From Nevskiaceae bacterium (GTDB taxonomy: Bacteria; Pseudomonadota; Gammaproteobacteria; Steroidobacterales; Steroidobacteraceae): a stretch of 64,000 nt of DNA. Below are positions 45,741-54,166 of this stretch, in pieces. The position numbers and the translations under genes were made by a program. The stretch is taken from assembly GCA_024234075.1 (NCBI GenBank), contig JACKOV010000003.1, forward strand, positions 186,001 through 250,000, given 5' to 3'. Every line of letters begins with the position of its first letter. Positions within the stretch are counted from its first letter, which is position 1. Below the pieces are notes generated by a model, which saw nothing but the letters and a program-made list of their open reading frames with translations, did not search any database and was not told the DNA's origin.

Positions 45741-47162
45741 ATGACCGACCACAAGATCCTCATCGACTTCCCCGGCCGCATCGTGATGATTGGTTTCGGT
45801 AGCATCGGCCAGGGGGTTCTGCCGTTGATCCTGCGACATGTCGGCGTGCCCGCCGAGCGGATCGTGATCGTGACGGCCGAGGATCGCGGCATCGAGGAAG
45901 CGCAGCGCTACGGCATCAAGTTCATCCGCGAGCCGCTGACCCGCGAGAACTTCCGCCGGGTGCTCGAGCCGCTGCTGGGGCGGGGCGATTTTCTGCTGAA
46001 CCTCTCGGTCGACGTGTCCTCGCTCGCGCTGGTCAAGCATTGCTGGGAGCGCGGCGCGATGTATCTCGACACCTGCATCGAGCCCTGGCTCGGTGGCTAC
46101 ACCGATCCCGGCACGCCTGCCGCCAAGCGCACCAACTATGCGCTGCGCGAAGAAGCGCTGGCGCTGCGCGCCGGCAGCGGCCGCAACCCGACGGCGCTGA
46201 TCACCCACGGCGCCAATCCGGGGCTGGTTTCGCATTTCCTGAAGCAGGCGCTGCTGAATGTCGCCAAGGACACCGGTGTCGATGCCGGTCGGCCCGCGAG
46301 CCGCGAGGACTGGGCGAAGCTCGCGCAGACCCTGGGTGTGCGCACGATCCACATTGCCGAGCGCGATACGCAGGTCTCGCCGCAGCGCAAGCTGCCGAAC
46401 GAATTCGTCAACACCTGGTCGGTCGACGGCTTCGTCGGCGAAGGCGCGCAGCCCTGCGAGCTCGGCTGGGGAACTCATGAGCGCAATTTTCCGCGCGATG
46501 GCCGGCGGCACGATTTCGGTTGTGGTTCGGCGATCTGGCTGTCCCAGCCGGGCGCCGCAACCCGTGTGCGTACCTGGACCCCCAAGGCTGGCCATTTCCA
46601 TGCCTTTGCGATCACCCACGGCGAGTCGATTTCGGTTTCCGACTATCTCACGGTCCGTGAGGGTGGTCAGGTCGTCTACCGGCCGACGGTCCACTATTCC
46701 TATCACCCCTGCGACGACGCCGTGCTGTCGATGCACGAGTTCGCCGGCCGCAACTGGGTGGTGCAGGACCGGAAACGGATCCTGATGGACGAAATCTCCC
46801 CCGGCGGCATCGACGAACTCGGCGTGCTGCTGGCCGGCCACAAGAAAAACGCCTACTGGTACGGCTCGCAGCTGTCGGTCGACGAAGCGCGCAAGCTGGT
46901 GCCCTACAACAACGCCACCAGCCTGCAGGTGACGGTCGCGGTGCTGGCGGGCGTGATCTGGGCGATGGAGAACCCGAATCGCGGCCTGGTCGAGCCCGAC
47001 GAAATCGACCACGAGCGCGTGCTCGAGCTTTGCCGGCCCTACCTCGGCCCGGTCGTCGGCGAGTACACCGAGTGGACGCCGCTGACCGAGCGCGAGAGCC
47101 TGTTCCCGGAAGACATCGACAAGTCGGATCCCTGGCAGTTCAAGAACGTCCGCGTCATGTGA
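45741..47162 (+). CDS. hss: Homospermidine synthase
   Basis: A 473-residue NAD-dependent enzyme of the saccharopine-dehydrogenase-like superfamily that condenses two putrescines (or putrescine plus spermidine) into sym-homospermidine. The Rossmann motif is RIVMIGFGSIGQGVLPLILR; other family landmarks are MYLDTCIEPWLGGYTDPGTP, ALITHGANPGLVSHFLKQAL, LPNEFVNTWSVDGFVGEGAQ and CELGWGTHERNFP. Length matches bacterial HSS. ATG 45741 follows AGGAGACC of the upstream GST end. With SpeA nearby it implies homospermidine as a cellular polyamine; the enzymes from agmatine to putrescine are not in the window. Confidence 0.95.
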   Translation: MTDHKILIDFPGRIVMIGFGSIGQGVLPLILRHVGVPAERIVIVTAEDRGIEEAQRYGIKFIREPLTRENFRRVLEPLLGRGDFLLNLSVDVSSLALVKHCWERGAMYLDTCIEPWLGGYTDPGTPAAKRTNYALREEALALRAGSGRNPTALITHGANPGLVSHFLKQALLNVAKDTGVDAGRPASREDWAKLAQTLGVRTIHIAERDTQVSPQRKLPNEFVNTWSVDGFVGEGAQPCELGWGTHERNFPRDGRRHDFGCGSAIWLSQPGAATRVRTWTPKAGHFHAFAITHGESISVSDYLTVREGGQVVYRPTVHYSYHPCDDAVLSMHEFAGRNWVVQDRKRILMDEISPGGIDELGVLLAGHKKNAYWYGSQLSVDEARKLVPYNNATSLQVTVAVLAGVIWAMENPNRGLVEPDEIDHERVLELCRPYLGPVVGEYTEWTPLTERESLFPEDIDKSDPWQFKNVRVM

Positions 47163-47174
47163 CGCGGGCGGCCG

Positions 47175-47684
47175 TCAGCTGCCGGCCGTCTCGTAGCGGA
47201 TATCGACGATCAGGTAGCGCTGCTCGCCACCGGGCAGCGCCACCGTGATTTCGTCGTCGAGCCGCTTGCCGAGCAAGGCCCTGGGCAGCGGGGCATCCAT
47301 GCTGACGTAGCCCTGCTGCACGCCGAGTTCGTCCGGTCCGACGATACGGAAAGTCTGCTCCGCGCCGGTGTCGTTCTCGAGCGTGACCCAGGCGCCGAAG
47401 AAGACCCGCCGGGTATCGGTCGGCGCTTGCGAGACCACCACCATGCCGTCGAGCCGTTTGCGCAGGAAGCGCACGCGGCTGTCGATTTCGCGCAGCCGCT
47501 TCTTGCCATAGGTGTAATCGGCGTTCTCCGAGCGGTCGCCCTGCGCGGCCGCTTCGGCAACCGCCTGCGTGACTCGCGGCCGCTCGACCCGCCACAACTG
47601 GTCGAGCTCGGCGCACAGCCGCGCATGGCCTGCCGGCGTGATGAACTTCGAGCCGGGGCGGCTCGGGGGACGATAGCGGGACAT
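47175..47684 (-). CDS. greB: Transcription elongation factor GreB
   Basis: A 169-residue factor that enters the RNA polymerase secondary channel and stimulates cleavage of backtracked transcripts. The N-terminal coiled coil carries the acidic tip (SENADYTYGKKRLREIDSRV, with the Asp/Glu pair of the Gre family), and the C-terminal FKBP-like domain has GAWVTLENDTGAEQTFRIVG and SMDAPLPRALLGKRLDDE. The basic patch and VRFLRKRL indicate GreB rather than GreA. AGAGG sits directly upstream of ATG 47684. It converges on hss with 12 bp between. Confidence 0.95.
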   Translation of the reverse strand: MSRYRPPSRPGSKFITPAGHARLCAELDQLWRVERPRVTQAVAEAAAQGDRSENADYTYGKKRLREIDSRVRFLRKRLDGMVVVSQAPTDTRRVFFGAWVTLENDTGAEQTFRIVGPDELGVQQGYVSMDAPLPRALLGKRLDDEITVALPGGEQRYLIVDIRYETAGS

Positions 47685-47846
47685 CCTCTGTCTGCTCTTG
47701 GCTGGCTGCTGCGGCTGCCGGCTGCGCCATCGCGACTTGACTTAACCCACGGTTTCGCCGGCGCAGGCCGCCGGGCGATGGCCGTTGCCGTGGGAACTGT
47801 GCCGGCCGACACAGTTTACCCGCAATCCCGGACGTAGCCTTTCCCC

Positions 47847-48047
47847 ATGGCGGCGAAGTACTTCACACAGTTCGTCACCGGTGCGGAAGAGGCCCGCTAC
47901 GCCAGCGAATGGAGCGGCGTCGTCGAGGTGGCCGAGCCGCTCGAAGGGCGCAAAGGCGCGCAGCGCGAGCTGCGTGAGCTGCTTGCCGAAAGTTTCGAGC
48001 TCGATTCGGCCGAGATCCGGATCCTGCATTGGGCCAGATTGCATTGA
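47847..48047 (+). CDS. Small hypothetical protein (66 aa)
   Basis: A 66-residue acidic protein with no recognised domain, start ATG 47847 and stop TGA 48045-48047. It is predicted to be mostly helical (GRKGAQRELRELLAESFELD) with a short beta-like start (AAKYFTQFVTG). GC-rich third codon positions match coding genes here, which supports reality, but no ribosome-binding site is obvious. Downstream lies a hairpin and a strong terminator, consistent with a short monocistronic transcript. Confidence 0.55.
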   Translation: MAAKYFTQFVTGAEEARYASEWSGVVEVAEPLEGRKGAQRELRELLAESFELDSAEIRILHWARLH

Positions 48048-48059
48048 GTTGAGTTCCGA

Positions 48060-48142
48060 CGAATCCCCTAGCGGACTTCCTTCCCTTCATCGAAAGTCCG
48101 CATTTCCAACCCCAGGTGGCTTACCTCCTGGGGTTTTTTTTC
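48060..48142 (+). ncRNA. Candidate small RNA or structured 3' UTR
   Basis: Two consecutive hairpins: GCGGACTT (48071-48078) pairs perfectly with AAGTCCGC (48094-48101) around a 15-base loop, and the second is the rho-independent terminator at 48108-48142. Two stable stems ending in a U-run resemble a processed 3' UTR-type or independent sRNA. No promoter is clear, so this may simply be the structured 3' end of the 66-residue gene. Confidence 0.35.
48108..48142 (+). terminator. Strong rho-independent terminator
   Basis: Stem AACCCCAGG/CCTGGGGTT (48108-48116 and 48127-48135) with a ten-base loop, followed by an unbroken run of eight T. It ends transcription from the 66-residue gene and isolates the M13 peptidase region. 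Confidence 0.85.
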
Positions 48143-48288
48143 GATGACTCCAGTACCGCACGAACGCGGGCGAGCGCCGCAAGCCCGCCCTGGGCCAGTA
48201 TGGGGATCCGGCTGTCGATCAGGCGCGCACGATGGCGCAGGAATGGCTGGCCGATGCCCGAACCGATCAGCAGACTGTTGTCACTCAT
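48121..48288 (-). other. Short open frame following the histidine-kinase relic
   Basis: A 55-codon frame starting ATG 48288, overlapping the end of the kinase relic as ATGA and stopping at 48121-48123. It encodes IGQPFLRHRARLIDSRIPIL and ends in SSKKNPRR, where the lysines come from the terminator's T-run read backwards. The overlap mimics a translationally coupled downstream gene, so it may be what is left of one; no domain is recognised. Confidence 0.3.
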
Positions 48289-48520
48289 CAGTAGTGGGAA
48301 GAATCAAGCATGCCTCGAAGCCTGAATCCTGTCCGGGCCTCGGCGACTTCAGGACCAGCGCACTGCCGATACGCTGGCCAATCGCATGAACGATCGTCGA
48401 CCCAAGACCACTGCCATCCCCGAGCTTTGCCACGCGCTCGAATCGGTCCGCCAACCGGGCAAGGGTTTCGCCGCCGCGGTTCTCAAGCAGGTCAGCGCAG
48501 TGCAAGACAGCCGTCAGTCC
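48281..48520 (-). pseudogene. Sensor histidine kinase C-terminal remnant
   Basis: About 79 codons read on the minus strand with the end of a HATPase_c domain: an N-box-like LLENRGG, then RFERVAKLGDGSGLGSTIVH carrying the GxGLG G2 box, and the closing strands SALVLKSPRPGQDSGFEACL-ILP. The ATP-lid segment between them is missing, and the sensor, HAMP and phospho-His regions are absent. Upstream the frame runs into the antisense of the M13 peptidase gene. This is a decayed QseC/TctE-like kinase fragment. Confidence 0.55.
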
Positions 48521-48602
48521 GTGCCGATGTGGCCGCTCAGGTGTCGTCGCCGGCCGGGGCTGGTAACGTGTCGACTTCGTTCCTCCTGCTCGCGGTGATT
48601 GC

Positions 48603-50711
48603 ATGCAACGATTCCTGATCGTGCTGTCGGCGGCGGTGCTCTCGGCCTGTGCGGCCTCGTCCGCGGTCAAGCCGGCTTCGTCATCGTCCGCCGGTGCTCG
48701 CCCGGCGGCGTCGCTCGCGGCGACAGCAGTGGCACCGGCAACGGCGTCCACGGCAGCGTTGAAGTCCGGGCTGGACCTCGCCGGGTTCGATCTCAGCGCA
48801 CGGCCGCAGGACGACCTGTTCCGTTTTGCCGCCGGCGGCTGGCTGGCGCGTACCGAGATTCCGGCGGATCGCTCGAATTTCGGCACCTTCGCGGTGCTGG
48901 AGGACAATGCGCGCGCGGCGCTGCGCCAGCTGGTCGACGAGGCGGTCGCACAGCCGGGCCGTACTCACGGCTCCAATGCGCAGAAGATCGGCGACTTCTA
49001 CGCCAGCTTCATGGATGCCGACCGCATCGCCGCGCTCGGTGCGACGCCGCTCGCCGGCGAAGTGGCGCGGATTCTGGCGATCCGCAATCCGCGCGACGTG
49101 TTTGCCTACATGGGCTACGCGCAGCGCCTCGGCCTGCGGCTGCCGCTGCGGCTGTACGTCAGCCAGGATGCGCGCGATTCGAGCTCGAACATCGCCTCGG
49201 TCTACCAGGCCGGGCTGACGATGCCCGACCGCGATTACTACCTGGCGACCGATGAGCGCAACGTCGCGCTGCGGCGGGGCCTGGAGAACTACATCGCGCA
49301 ATTGTTCACGCTCACCGGCGAGCCGGACCCGACCGGCGCGGCGCGGCGTGTCGCCGCGATCGAGAGTCGGATCGCCAATCATCACTGGACCCGGGTGCAG
49401 AACCGCGACCCGGTCAAGACCTACAACAAGGTGACGCTGGCCGAGGCGGGGAAGCTCACGCCGGGATTCGACTGGTTTGCTTTCGTCGAGGGTGCGGGCG
49501 CGCCGGGGATCGCCGTACTGGATGTCAATCAGCCCACCTATGTGCGCGAGCTTGCCGCAATGGTGAAGAGCACTCCGGTCGCGGATTGGCGGCTGTACTT
49601 CAAGTTCCGGCTGCTCGACGGCTATGCGCCGTATCTCGCCTCCAATTTCGAGCGCGCCCATTTCGATTTCCGCCAGGCCGCGCTGCGCGGCGTCAAGGAG
49701 CCCGAACCGCGCTGGCGGCGTGGCATCAGTCTGCTCGATGAGCAGGTCGGCGAACTGCTCGGTCGACTCTACGTCGAGCGCCACTTCACGCCGGCGGCGC
49801 GCGAGCATGTGCTGCAGCTGGTCGACAACCTGCTGAAGGCCTTCGACAGCTCGATCGACGAACTCGAGTGGATGAGCCCGGAGACGCGCGCCGAGGCCAA
49901 GCGCAAGCTCGCCGGCTTCACCGTCAAGATCGGCTATCCGGAGCGCTGGCGCGACTACGGGCGGCTGGAAATCCTGCCCGGTGACCTGGTCGGCAACGTG
50001 CGTCGCGCGCACGAGTTCGAGTTGCAGCGCCAGCTCGCCAAGCTCGGCCGGCCGGTCGACCGTGACGAATGGCTGATCACTCCCCAGACGGTGAATGCCT
50101 ACTACAACCCGCCGCTGAACGAGATCGTGTTCCCGGCGGCGATCCTGCAGCCGCCGTTCTTCGACCCGACGGCCGACGACGCGGTCAACTACGGTGCGAT
50201 CGGCGCCGTGATCGGTCACGAAATCAGCCATGGCTTCGACGATCAGGGTCGGCAGTACGACGGCCATGGCAATCTGCGCGACTGGTGGACGTTCGCCGAC
50301 AACGCGCGTTTCACCGAGCGGGCGGGGCGGCTGGTGGCGCAGTATTCGGGTTTCCGGGTGCTTGATGGCCGTGCCATCAACGGCCAGCTGACGCTGGGCG
50401 AGAACATCGGCGACCTGTCGGGTCTGGCGGTCGCCTACAAGGCCTATCAGATCTCGCTCGGCGGCAAACCGGCGCCGGAGATCGACGGCTACACCGGGCC
50501 GCAGCGCTTTTTCCTGGGCTGGGCGCAGATCTGGCGCCGCAAGTACCGCGACGACGAATTGCGCATGCGCCTGCTGACCGACGTGCACAGCCCGAGCGAG
50601 TTCCGGGTCAACGGGGTGGTCGCCAACATGACGGAGTTCCACCAGGCTTTCGGCCTCGCGCCCGGCGACCGGCTGTATCGTGCGGCCGAAGATCGTGTGA
50701 AAATCTGGTAG
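48603..50711 (+). CDS. M13 (neprilysin/PepO-like) metallopeptidase, lipoprotein
   Basis: A 702-residue zinc endopeptidase anchored as a lipoprotein: the signal MQRFLIVLSAAVLSAC ends in lipobox LSAC, followed by an Ala/Ser-rich spacer. The M13 N-domain (QDDLFRFAAGGWLARTEIPA) and catalytic domain are complete, with VNAYYNPPLNEIVFPAAILQ, HEISH zinc motif in IGAVIGHEISHGFDDQGRQY and the third ligand Glu in LGENIGDLSGLAVAYKAY. It should cut peptides below about 4-5 kDa in the periplasm or at the outer membrane. It starts inside the region of the decayed kinase and has its own short upstream gap. Confidence 0.95.
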   Translation: MQRFLIVLSAAVLSACAASSAVKPASSSSAGARPAASLAATAVAPATASTAALKSGLDLAGFDLSARPQDDLFRFAAGGWLARTEIPADRSNFGTFAVLEDNARAALRQLVDEAVAQPGRTHGSNAQKIGDFYASFMDADRIAALGATPLAGEVARILAIRNPRDVFAYMGYAQRLGLRLPLRLYVSQDARDSSSNIASVYQAGLTMPDRDYYLATDERNVALRRGLENYIAQLFTLTGEPDPTGAARRVAAIESRIANHHWTRVQNRDPVKTYNKVTLAEAGKLTPGFDWFAFVEGAGAPGIAVLDVNQPTYVRELAAMVKSTPVADWRLYFKFRLLDGYAPYLASNFERAHFDFRQAALRGVKEPEPRWRRGISLLDEQVGELLGRLYVERHFTPAAREHVLQLVDNLLKAFDSSIDELEWMSPETRAEAKRKLAGFTVKIGYPERWRDYGRLEILPGDLVGNVRRAHEFELQRQLAKLGRPVDRDEWLITPQTVNAYYNPPLNEIVFPAAILQPPFFDPTADDAVNYGAIGAVIGHEISHGFDDQGRQYDGHGNLRDWWTFADNARFTERAGRLVAQYSGFRVLDGRAINGQLTLGENIGDLSGLAVAYKAYQISLGGKPAPEIDGYTGPQRFFLGWAQIWRRKYRDDELRMRLLTDVHSPSEFRVNGVVANMTEFHQAFGLAPGDRLYRAAEDRVKIW

Positions 50712-50792
50712 TCGCTTGCGGTGGGGCCGTACGCGGCGTCCCGCCCTCCGGCTTTGGCCGGCAGCGCATTCACGGAGATGGAGGTCGACGAC

Positions 50793-51431
50793 ATGCGTTT
50801 GATTGCCACTGTCCTGCTCGTCGTGGCCAGCCTCGCCCTCGGCGGCTGTGGCTACAACACACTGCAGACCGAAGACGAGGCGGTGAAGGCGTCCTGGTCC
50901 GAAGTCGTCAACCAGTACCAGCGCCGCGCGGACCTGATCCCGAACCTCGTCAACACCGTCAAGGGCTATGCGGCCCAGGAAGAGCGTGTGCTGGTCGGTG
51001 TCACCGAAGCGCGCTCGCGCGCGACCGCGATCCAGTTGACGCCGGAGCTGCTGAACGACCCGGAAGCGCTGCGCAAGTTCCAGGCGGCCCAGGGCGAGCT
51101 CACCTCGGCGCTGAAGAGCCTGATCGCCGTCAGCGAGAACTATCCGCAGCTGAAGTCCGACCAGAACTTCCGCGATCTGCAGGCGCAGCTCGAAGGCACC
51201 GAGAACCGGATCGCCGTGGCCCGCAACCGCTATATCGAGGCGGTACAGCGTTTCAACGGCACGGTTCGCCAGTTCCCGACCAACCTGACGGCCATGCTGT
51301 TCAAGTTCCAGGTCAAGCCGAACTTCACCGTGGAAAACGAGGCGGCCATCGCGCAGCCGCCGGCGGTCGATTTCGGCACGGCCGCCCCGGCGCCGGCTCC
51401 CGCTCCGGCGAGCGGCGCGCCGCTCACCTGA
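50793..51431 (+). CDS. lemA: LemA family lipoprotein
   Basis: A 212-residue LemA protein. The signal (MRLIATVLLVVASLALGGC) ends in lipobox LGGC; the body is the long antiparallel helical LemA fold (ASWSEVVNQYQRRADLIPNL, VNTVKGYAAQEERVL, VARNRYIEAVQRFNGTVRQF), and the C-terminus has an Ala/Pro repeat (AAPAPAPAPASGAP) that may cross the periplasm. ATG 50793 has GGAGATGGAGG upstream; an ATG five codons earlier is possible. It is followed at 19 bp and 15 bp by two TPM-domain genes, the widespread LemA-YgcG arrangement of unclear envelope function. Confidence 0.93.
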   Translation: MRLIATVLLVVASLALGGCGYNTLQTEDEAVKASWSEVVNQYQRRADLIPNLVNTVKGYAAQEERVLVGVTEARSRATAIQLTPELLNDPEALRKFQAAQGELTSALKSLIAVSENYPQLKSDQNFRDLQAQLEGTENRIAVARNRYIEAVQRFNGTVRQFPTNLTAMLFKFQVKPNFTVENEAAIAQPPAVDFGTAAPAPAPAPASGAPLT

Positions 51432-51450
51432 GAAGCTCGGCATCGCTGCC

Positions 51451-52347
51451 GTGACGCGCCTGTTCGCGGCGCCGCTGCTTCTGCTGCTGTCGATGGTGGC
51501 CGCGGTGGCCGCGCATGCGCAGTCGCTGCAGCCGGTGCCGCCGCTCGAGGCGCGGGTCACCGATCTCACCGGTACGCTGACGGCTGCGCAACAGGCCCAG
51601 CTCGAGATCCGGCTGGCGGAGTTCGAGTCGCGCAAGGGTGCGCAGGTCGCCGTGCTGATCGTGCCGACGGTGCGGCCCGAAGCGATCGAGCAGTATTCGA
51701 TCCGTGTGGTCGACAGCTGGAAGCTCGGTCGCGAGCAGCCCGACGATGGCGCATTGCTGCTGGTCGCCAAGGACGACCGCGAGCTGCGGATCGAGGTCGG
51801 CCGCGGACTCGAGGGAGCGCTGACCGATCTCGTCAGCCGTCGCATCATCGACGAGACGATCCTGCCGCTGTTTCGCGTCGGGGATTTTGCCGGCGGCATC
51901 GCCGCCGGAGTCGAGCAGATGACCCGTGTGATCGACGGCGAACCGCTGCCCGAGCCCGACCGCGACTGGGGCGGTCGCGGTGCGGCGCTCGGTGATTTGC
52001 TGCCGGTGCTGTTCGCCATCATTTTCGTGGCATCGGTGATCCTGCGAGCGGTCTTAGGCCGCACGCTCGGTTCGCTCGCCACCGGCGGTATCGCCGGCGC
52101 CGCCGGCTGGCTGATCAGCCAGCTCGTGCCGGTGGCGGTCGGTGCCGGCTTGTTCGCGCTGCTGATGTCGTTGCTGATGGGGCACGGCGGCGGCGGCAGC
52201 GGCGGTGGCTGGTCCAGCCGCCCGCGCCACGGTGGCTGGGGCGGTGGTTGGGGCGGCGGCGGCTTCGGCGGAGGGCTCGGCGGCGGCGGTGGTTTTGGAG
52301 GTGGCGGTGGCAGTTTCGGCGGCGGCGGCGCGTCGGGGCGCTGGTAG
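51451..52347 (+). CDS. TPM-domain (YgcG-like) membrane protein with Gly-rich tail
   Basis: A 298-residue protein: signal peptide (about residues 1-24, ending AHAQS), a TPM phosphatase-like domain (VTDLTGTLTAAQQAQLEIRL, ELRIEVGRGLEGALTDLVSR), two transmembrane segments (about residues 185-205 and 220-245) and a C-terminal tail of some 50 residues made almost only of Gly with Trp and Phe. The start is GTG 51451. TPM domains are linked to photosystem assembly in plants and are frequent with LemA in bacteria; activity here is unknown. The Gly-rich tail is typical of the YgcG group. Confidence 0.9.
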   Translation: MTRLFAAPLLLLLSMVAAVAAHAQSLQPVPPLEARVTDLTGTLTAAQQAQLEIRLAEFESRKGAQVAVLIVPTVRPEAIEQYSIRVVDSWKLGREQPDDGALLLVAKDDRELRIEVGRGLEGALTDLVSRRIIDETILPLFRVGDFAGGIAAGVEQMTRVIDGEPLPEPDRDWGGRGAALGDLLPVLFAIIFVASVILRAVLGRTLGSLATGGIAGAAGWLISQLVPVAVGAGLFALLMSLLMGHGGGGSGGGWSSRPRHGGWGGGWGGGGFGGGLGGGGGFGGGGGSFGGGGASGRW

Positions 52348-52362
52348 CGGCGGGGAGCAGAC

Positions 52363-52860
52363 ATGAGCCTGTCGCGCGCATTCCGGCATCTGCTCGCCAC
52401 CCGTTGGGCGACCCGGCGGCATTTCACCGATGCGACGCTGGCGGCGATCGAAACGGCCGTGCACGAAGTCGAGTCCCGGCACGCGGGCGAGATCCGTTTC
52501 GCGGTCGAAACCTCGCTCGATCTGCCGGAGCTTTGGTCGGGTCTCGGTGCACGGCAACGCGCCCTGCAGGTCTTCAGCCAGCTCGGCGTCTGGGACACTG
52601 CGGCCAACAACGGCGTGCTGATCTACGTGCTCATGGCCGATCGCGACGTCGAAATCGTTGCCGACCGTGCGATTGCCGCCCGGGTCGGTGCTGCGGAATG
52701 GGATGGTGTCTGCCGCGAGATCGAGGACCACTATCGCGCCGGTCGCTATGCCGAAGGGTCGGTGGCCGCCGTGACGGCGGTCGGCCGGCTGCTGGCGCGG
52801 CATTTCCCCGCCCAGGGTGGCGAACGCAACGAGCTGCCGAATCAGCCGGTCTTGCTGTAA
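52363..52860 (+). CDS. Soluble TPM-domain protein
   Basis: A 165-residue protein with a TPM domain but no signal peptide or membrane segment (IETAVHEVESRHAGEIRFAV, VWDTAANNGVLIYVLMADRD, RVGAAEWDGVCREIEDHYRA). It begins MSLSRAFRHLLATRWATRRH, a basic helix that could touch the membrane. Fifteen bases separate it from the Gly-tailed TPM gene. It likely completes a LemA-TPM-TPM unit whose parts act on either side of the inner membrane; that topology is inference from the sequences. Confidence 0.88.
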   Translation: MSLSRAFRHLLATRWATRRHFTDATLAAIETAVHEVESRHAGEIRFAVETSLDLPELWSGLGARQRALQVFSQLGVWDTAANNGVLIYVLMADRDVEIVADRAIAARVGAAEWDGVCREIEDHYRAGRYAEGSVAAVTAVGRLLARHFPAQGGERNELPNQPVLL

Positions 52861-52938
52861 CGGAGCCGCCCCGCTGTAGCCGATCGGCGACAGTTCGATG
52901 CGGGGACGCTTCCGGACGGTGGTGCCATAATCGGGCAC

Positions 52939-54150
52939 ATGAACGTTCGCCACTCTGCTTTGCTGCGCACGATCTCGCTGGCATTCCCAGCGTTGCTGCT
53001 CTCAGCCTGTTCGCTGCTCAATGGTGCGGGTCAGCCAGCCGAGCCCGAGCCGTTGCCGCCGGCGGCGCCACCGATCCCGGAGCCGGTTGCGACCCATCGC
53101 TACGAGATCGATCCGGAGCGCGAGGACGTGATCGGCCAGATCCAGGTGGTCAAGGCCAACCACGAAGACACGCTGACCGACATCGCGCGCCGCTTCAACG
53201 TCGGTTACGAAGAACTGGTCCGTGCCAATCCGGGCGTCGATCCGTGGCTGCCGGGCGAGGGTCGCGAGATCGTGGTGCCGTCGCAGTTCATCCTGCCGAA
53301 TGCGCCGCGCGAAGGGCTGGTGATCAACTCGGCGGCGATGCGCCTGTTCTATTTCCCCAAGCGCAAGTCGGGCGAGAAGCAGGTCGTCTATACCCATCCG
53401 ATCGGCATCGGCAAAGTGGGCTGGAAAACGCCCGAGGGCACGACCAAGGTCGTGCGCAAGGCCAAGGATCCGACCTGGCGTCCCGGTCCGGGAGTGCGCG
53501 CCGAGCACAAGAAAAACGGCGAGATCCTGCCGGCCGTCGTGCCGCCGGGGCCCGACAATCCGCTGGGCACGCGCGCCATGTACCTCGGCTGGCCGTCGTA
53601 TCTGATCCACGGCACCAACAAGCCCGCCGGCGTCGGCTTGCGCTCCAGCCATGGCTGCATCCGCCTGTTCCCGGAAGACGTCGAGTTCATCTACGAGATG
53701 GTGCAGGTCGGCGACAAGGTCACCGTGGTCAACCAGCCGTTCGTGTTCGGCTGGCACGACGAGCAGCTCTACCTGCAGGCCTACGACGTGCTCGAAGACG
53801 ATCCGCGCGATTGGCAGAAGGCACAGAAGAAACTGATCTCCCGTTCGCTGGCGCAACGCATCCAGGCGCAGCTCAAGTCGCGTGCCGAGGCGATCAACTG
53901 GGAGGCGGTTGCCAAACTCGCGCACGAGCCGCGCGGCATCCCGGTGTCGGTGTCGGCGGCCGAGGCGTCGATCGAGCAGGTGCTGGCGGCGGCCCCGCGC
54001 GTGCAGAACCGTGTACCTGCCGGTGCGACCTGGGACGGTCGCTCCGGGCTGCCGGCCGACGATCAACAGAGCTTCCAGCAGCTGCTGTCCGACAGCGATC
54101 CCGACGCGCCGTCGAGCTCGGCGACGCGCGGCGCCCCACCGCGCACCTGA
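52939..54150 (+). CDS. L,D-transpeptidase with LysM domain, lipoprotein (ErfK/YbiS family)
   Basis: A 403-residue periplasmic peptidoglycan enzyme. The signal ends in lipobox LSAC; a LysM motif follows (HEDTLTDIARRFNVGYEELV, PWLPGEGREIVVP), then the YkuD catalytic domain with LIHGTNKPAGVGLRSSHGCI and the nucleophile Cys in SHGCIRLFPEDVEF. The C-terminal 100 residues form a helical tail and Ser/Ala/Pro-rich end not found in the core family. It could form 3-3 crosslinks or attach proteins to peptidoglycan. It follows the TPM genes by 79 bp and the M1 gene by 16 bp upstream. Confidence 0.93.
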   Translation: MNVRHSALLRTISLAFPALLLSACSLLNGAGQPAEPEPLPPAAPPIPEPVATHRYEIDPEREDVIGQIQVVKANHEDTLTDIARRFNVGYEELVRANPGVDPWLPGEGREIVVPSQFILPNAPREGLVINSAAMRLFYFPKRKSGEKQVVYTHPIGIGKVGWKTPEGTTKVVRKAKDPTWRPGPGVRAEHKKNGEILPAVVPPGPDNPLGTRAMYLGWPSYLIHGTNKPAGVGLRSSHGCIRLFPEDVEFIYEMVQVGDKVTVVNQPFVFGWHDEQLYLQAYDVLEDDPRDWQKAQKKLISRSLAQRIQAQLKSRAEAINWEAVAKLAHEPRGIPVSVSAAEASIEQVLAAAPRVQNRVPAGATWDGRSGLPADDQQSFQQLLSDSDPDAPSSSATRGAPPRT

Positions 54151-54166
54151 GCGCCGGGTTCCTCTT

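Noticed and set aside
52170..52345. Gly-codon repeat tract as a tandem repeat or CRISPR-like array
   Set aside because: It is a coding Gly-rich tail of a TPM protein, with irregular GGC/GGT units and no spacers.
48681..52610. 1309-codon antisense frame over the M13, LemA and TPM genes
   Set aside because: Its Pro/Lys/Pro repeats are simply the reverse of the Gly-rich TPM tail and it has no domain.
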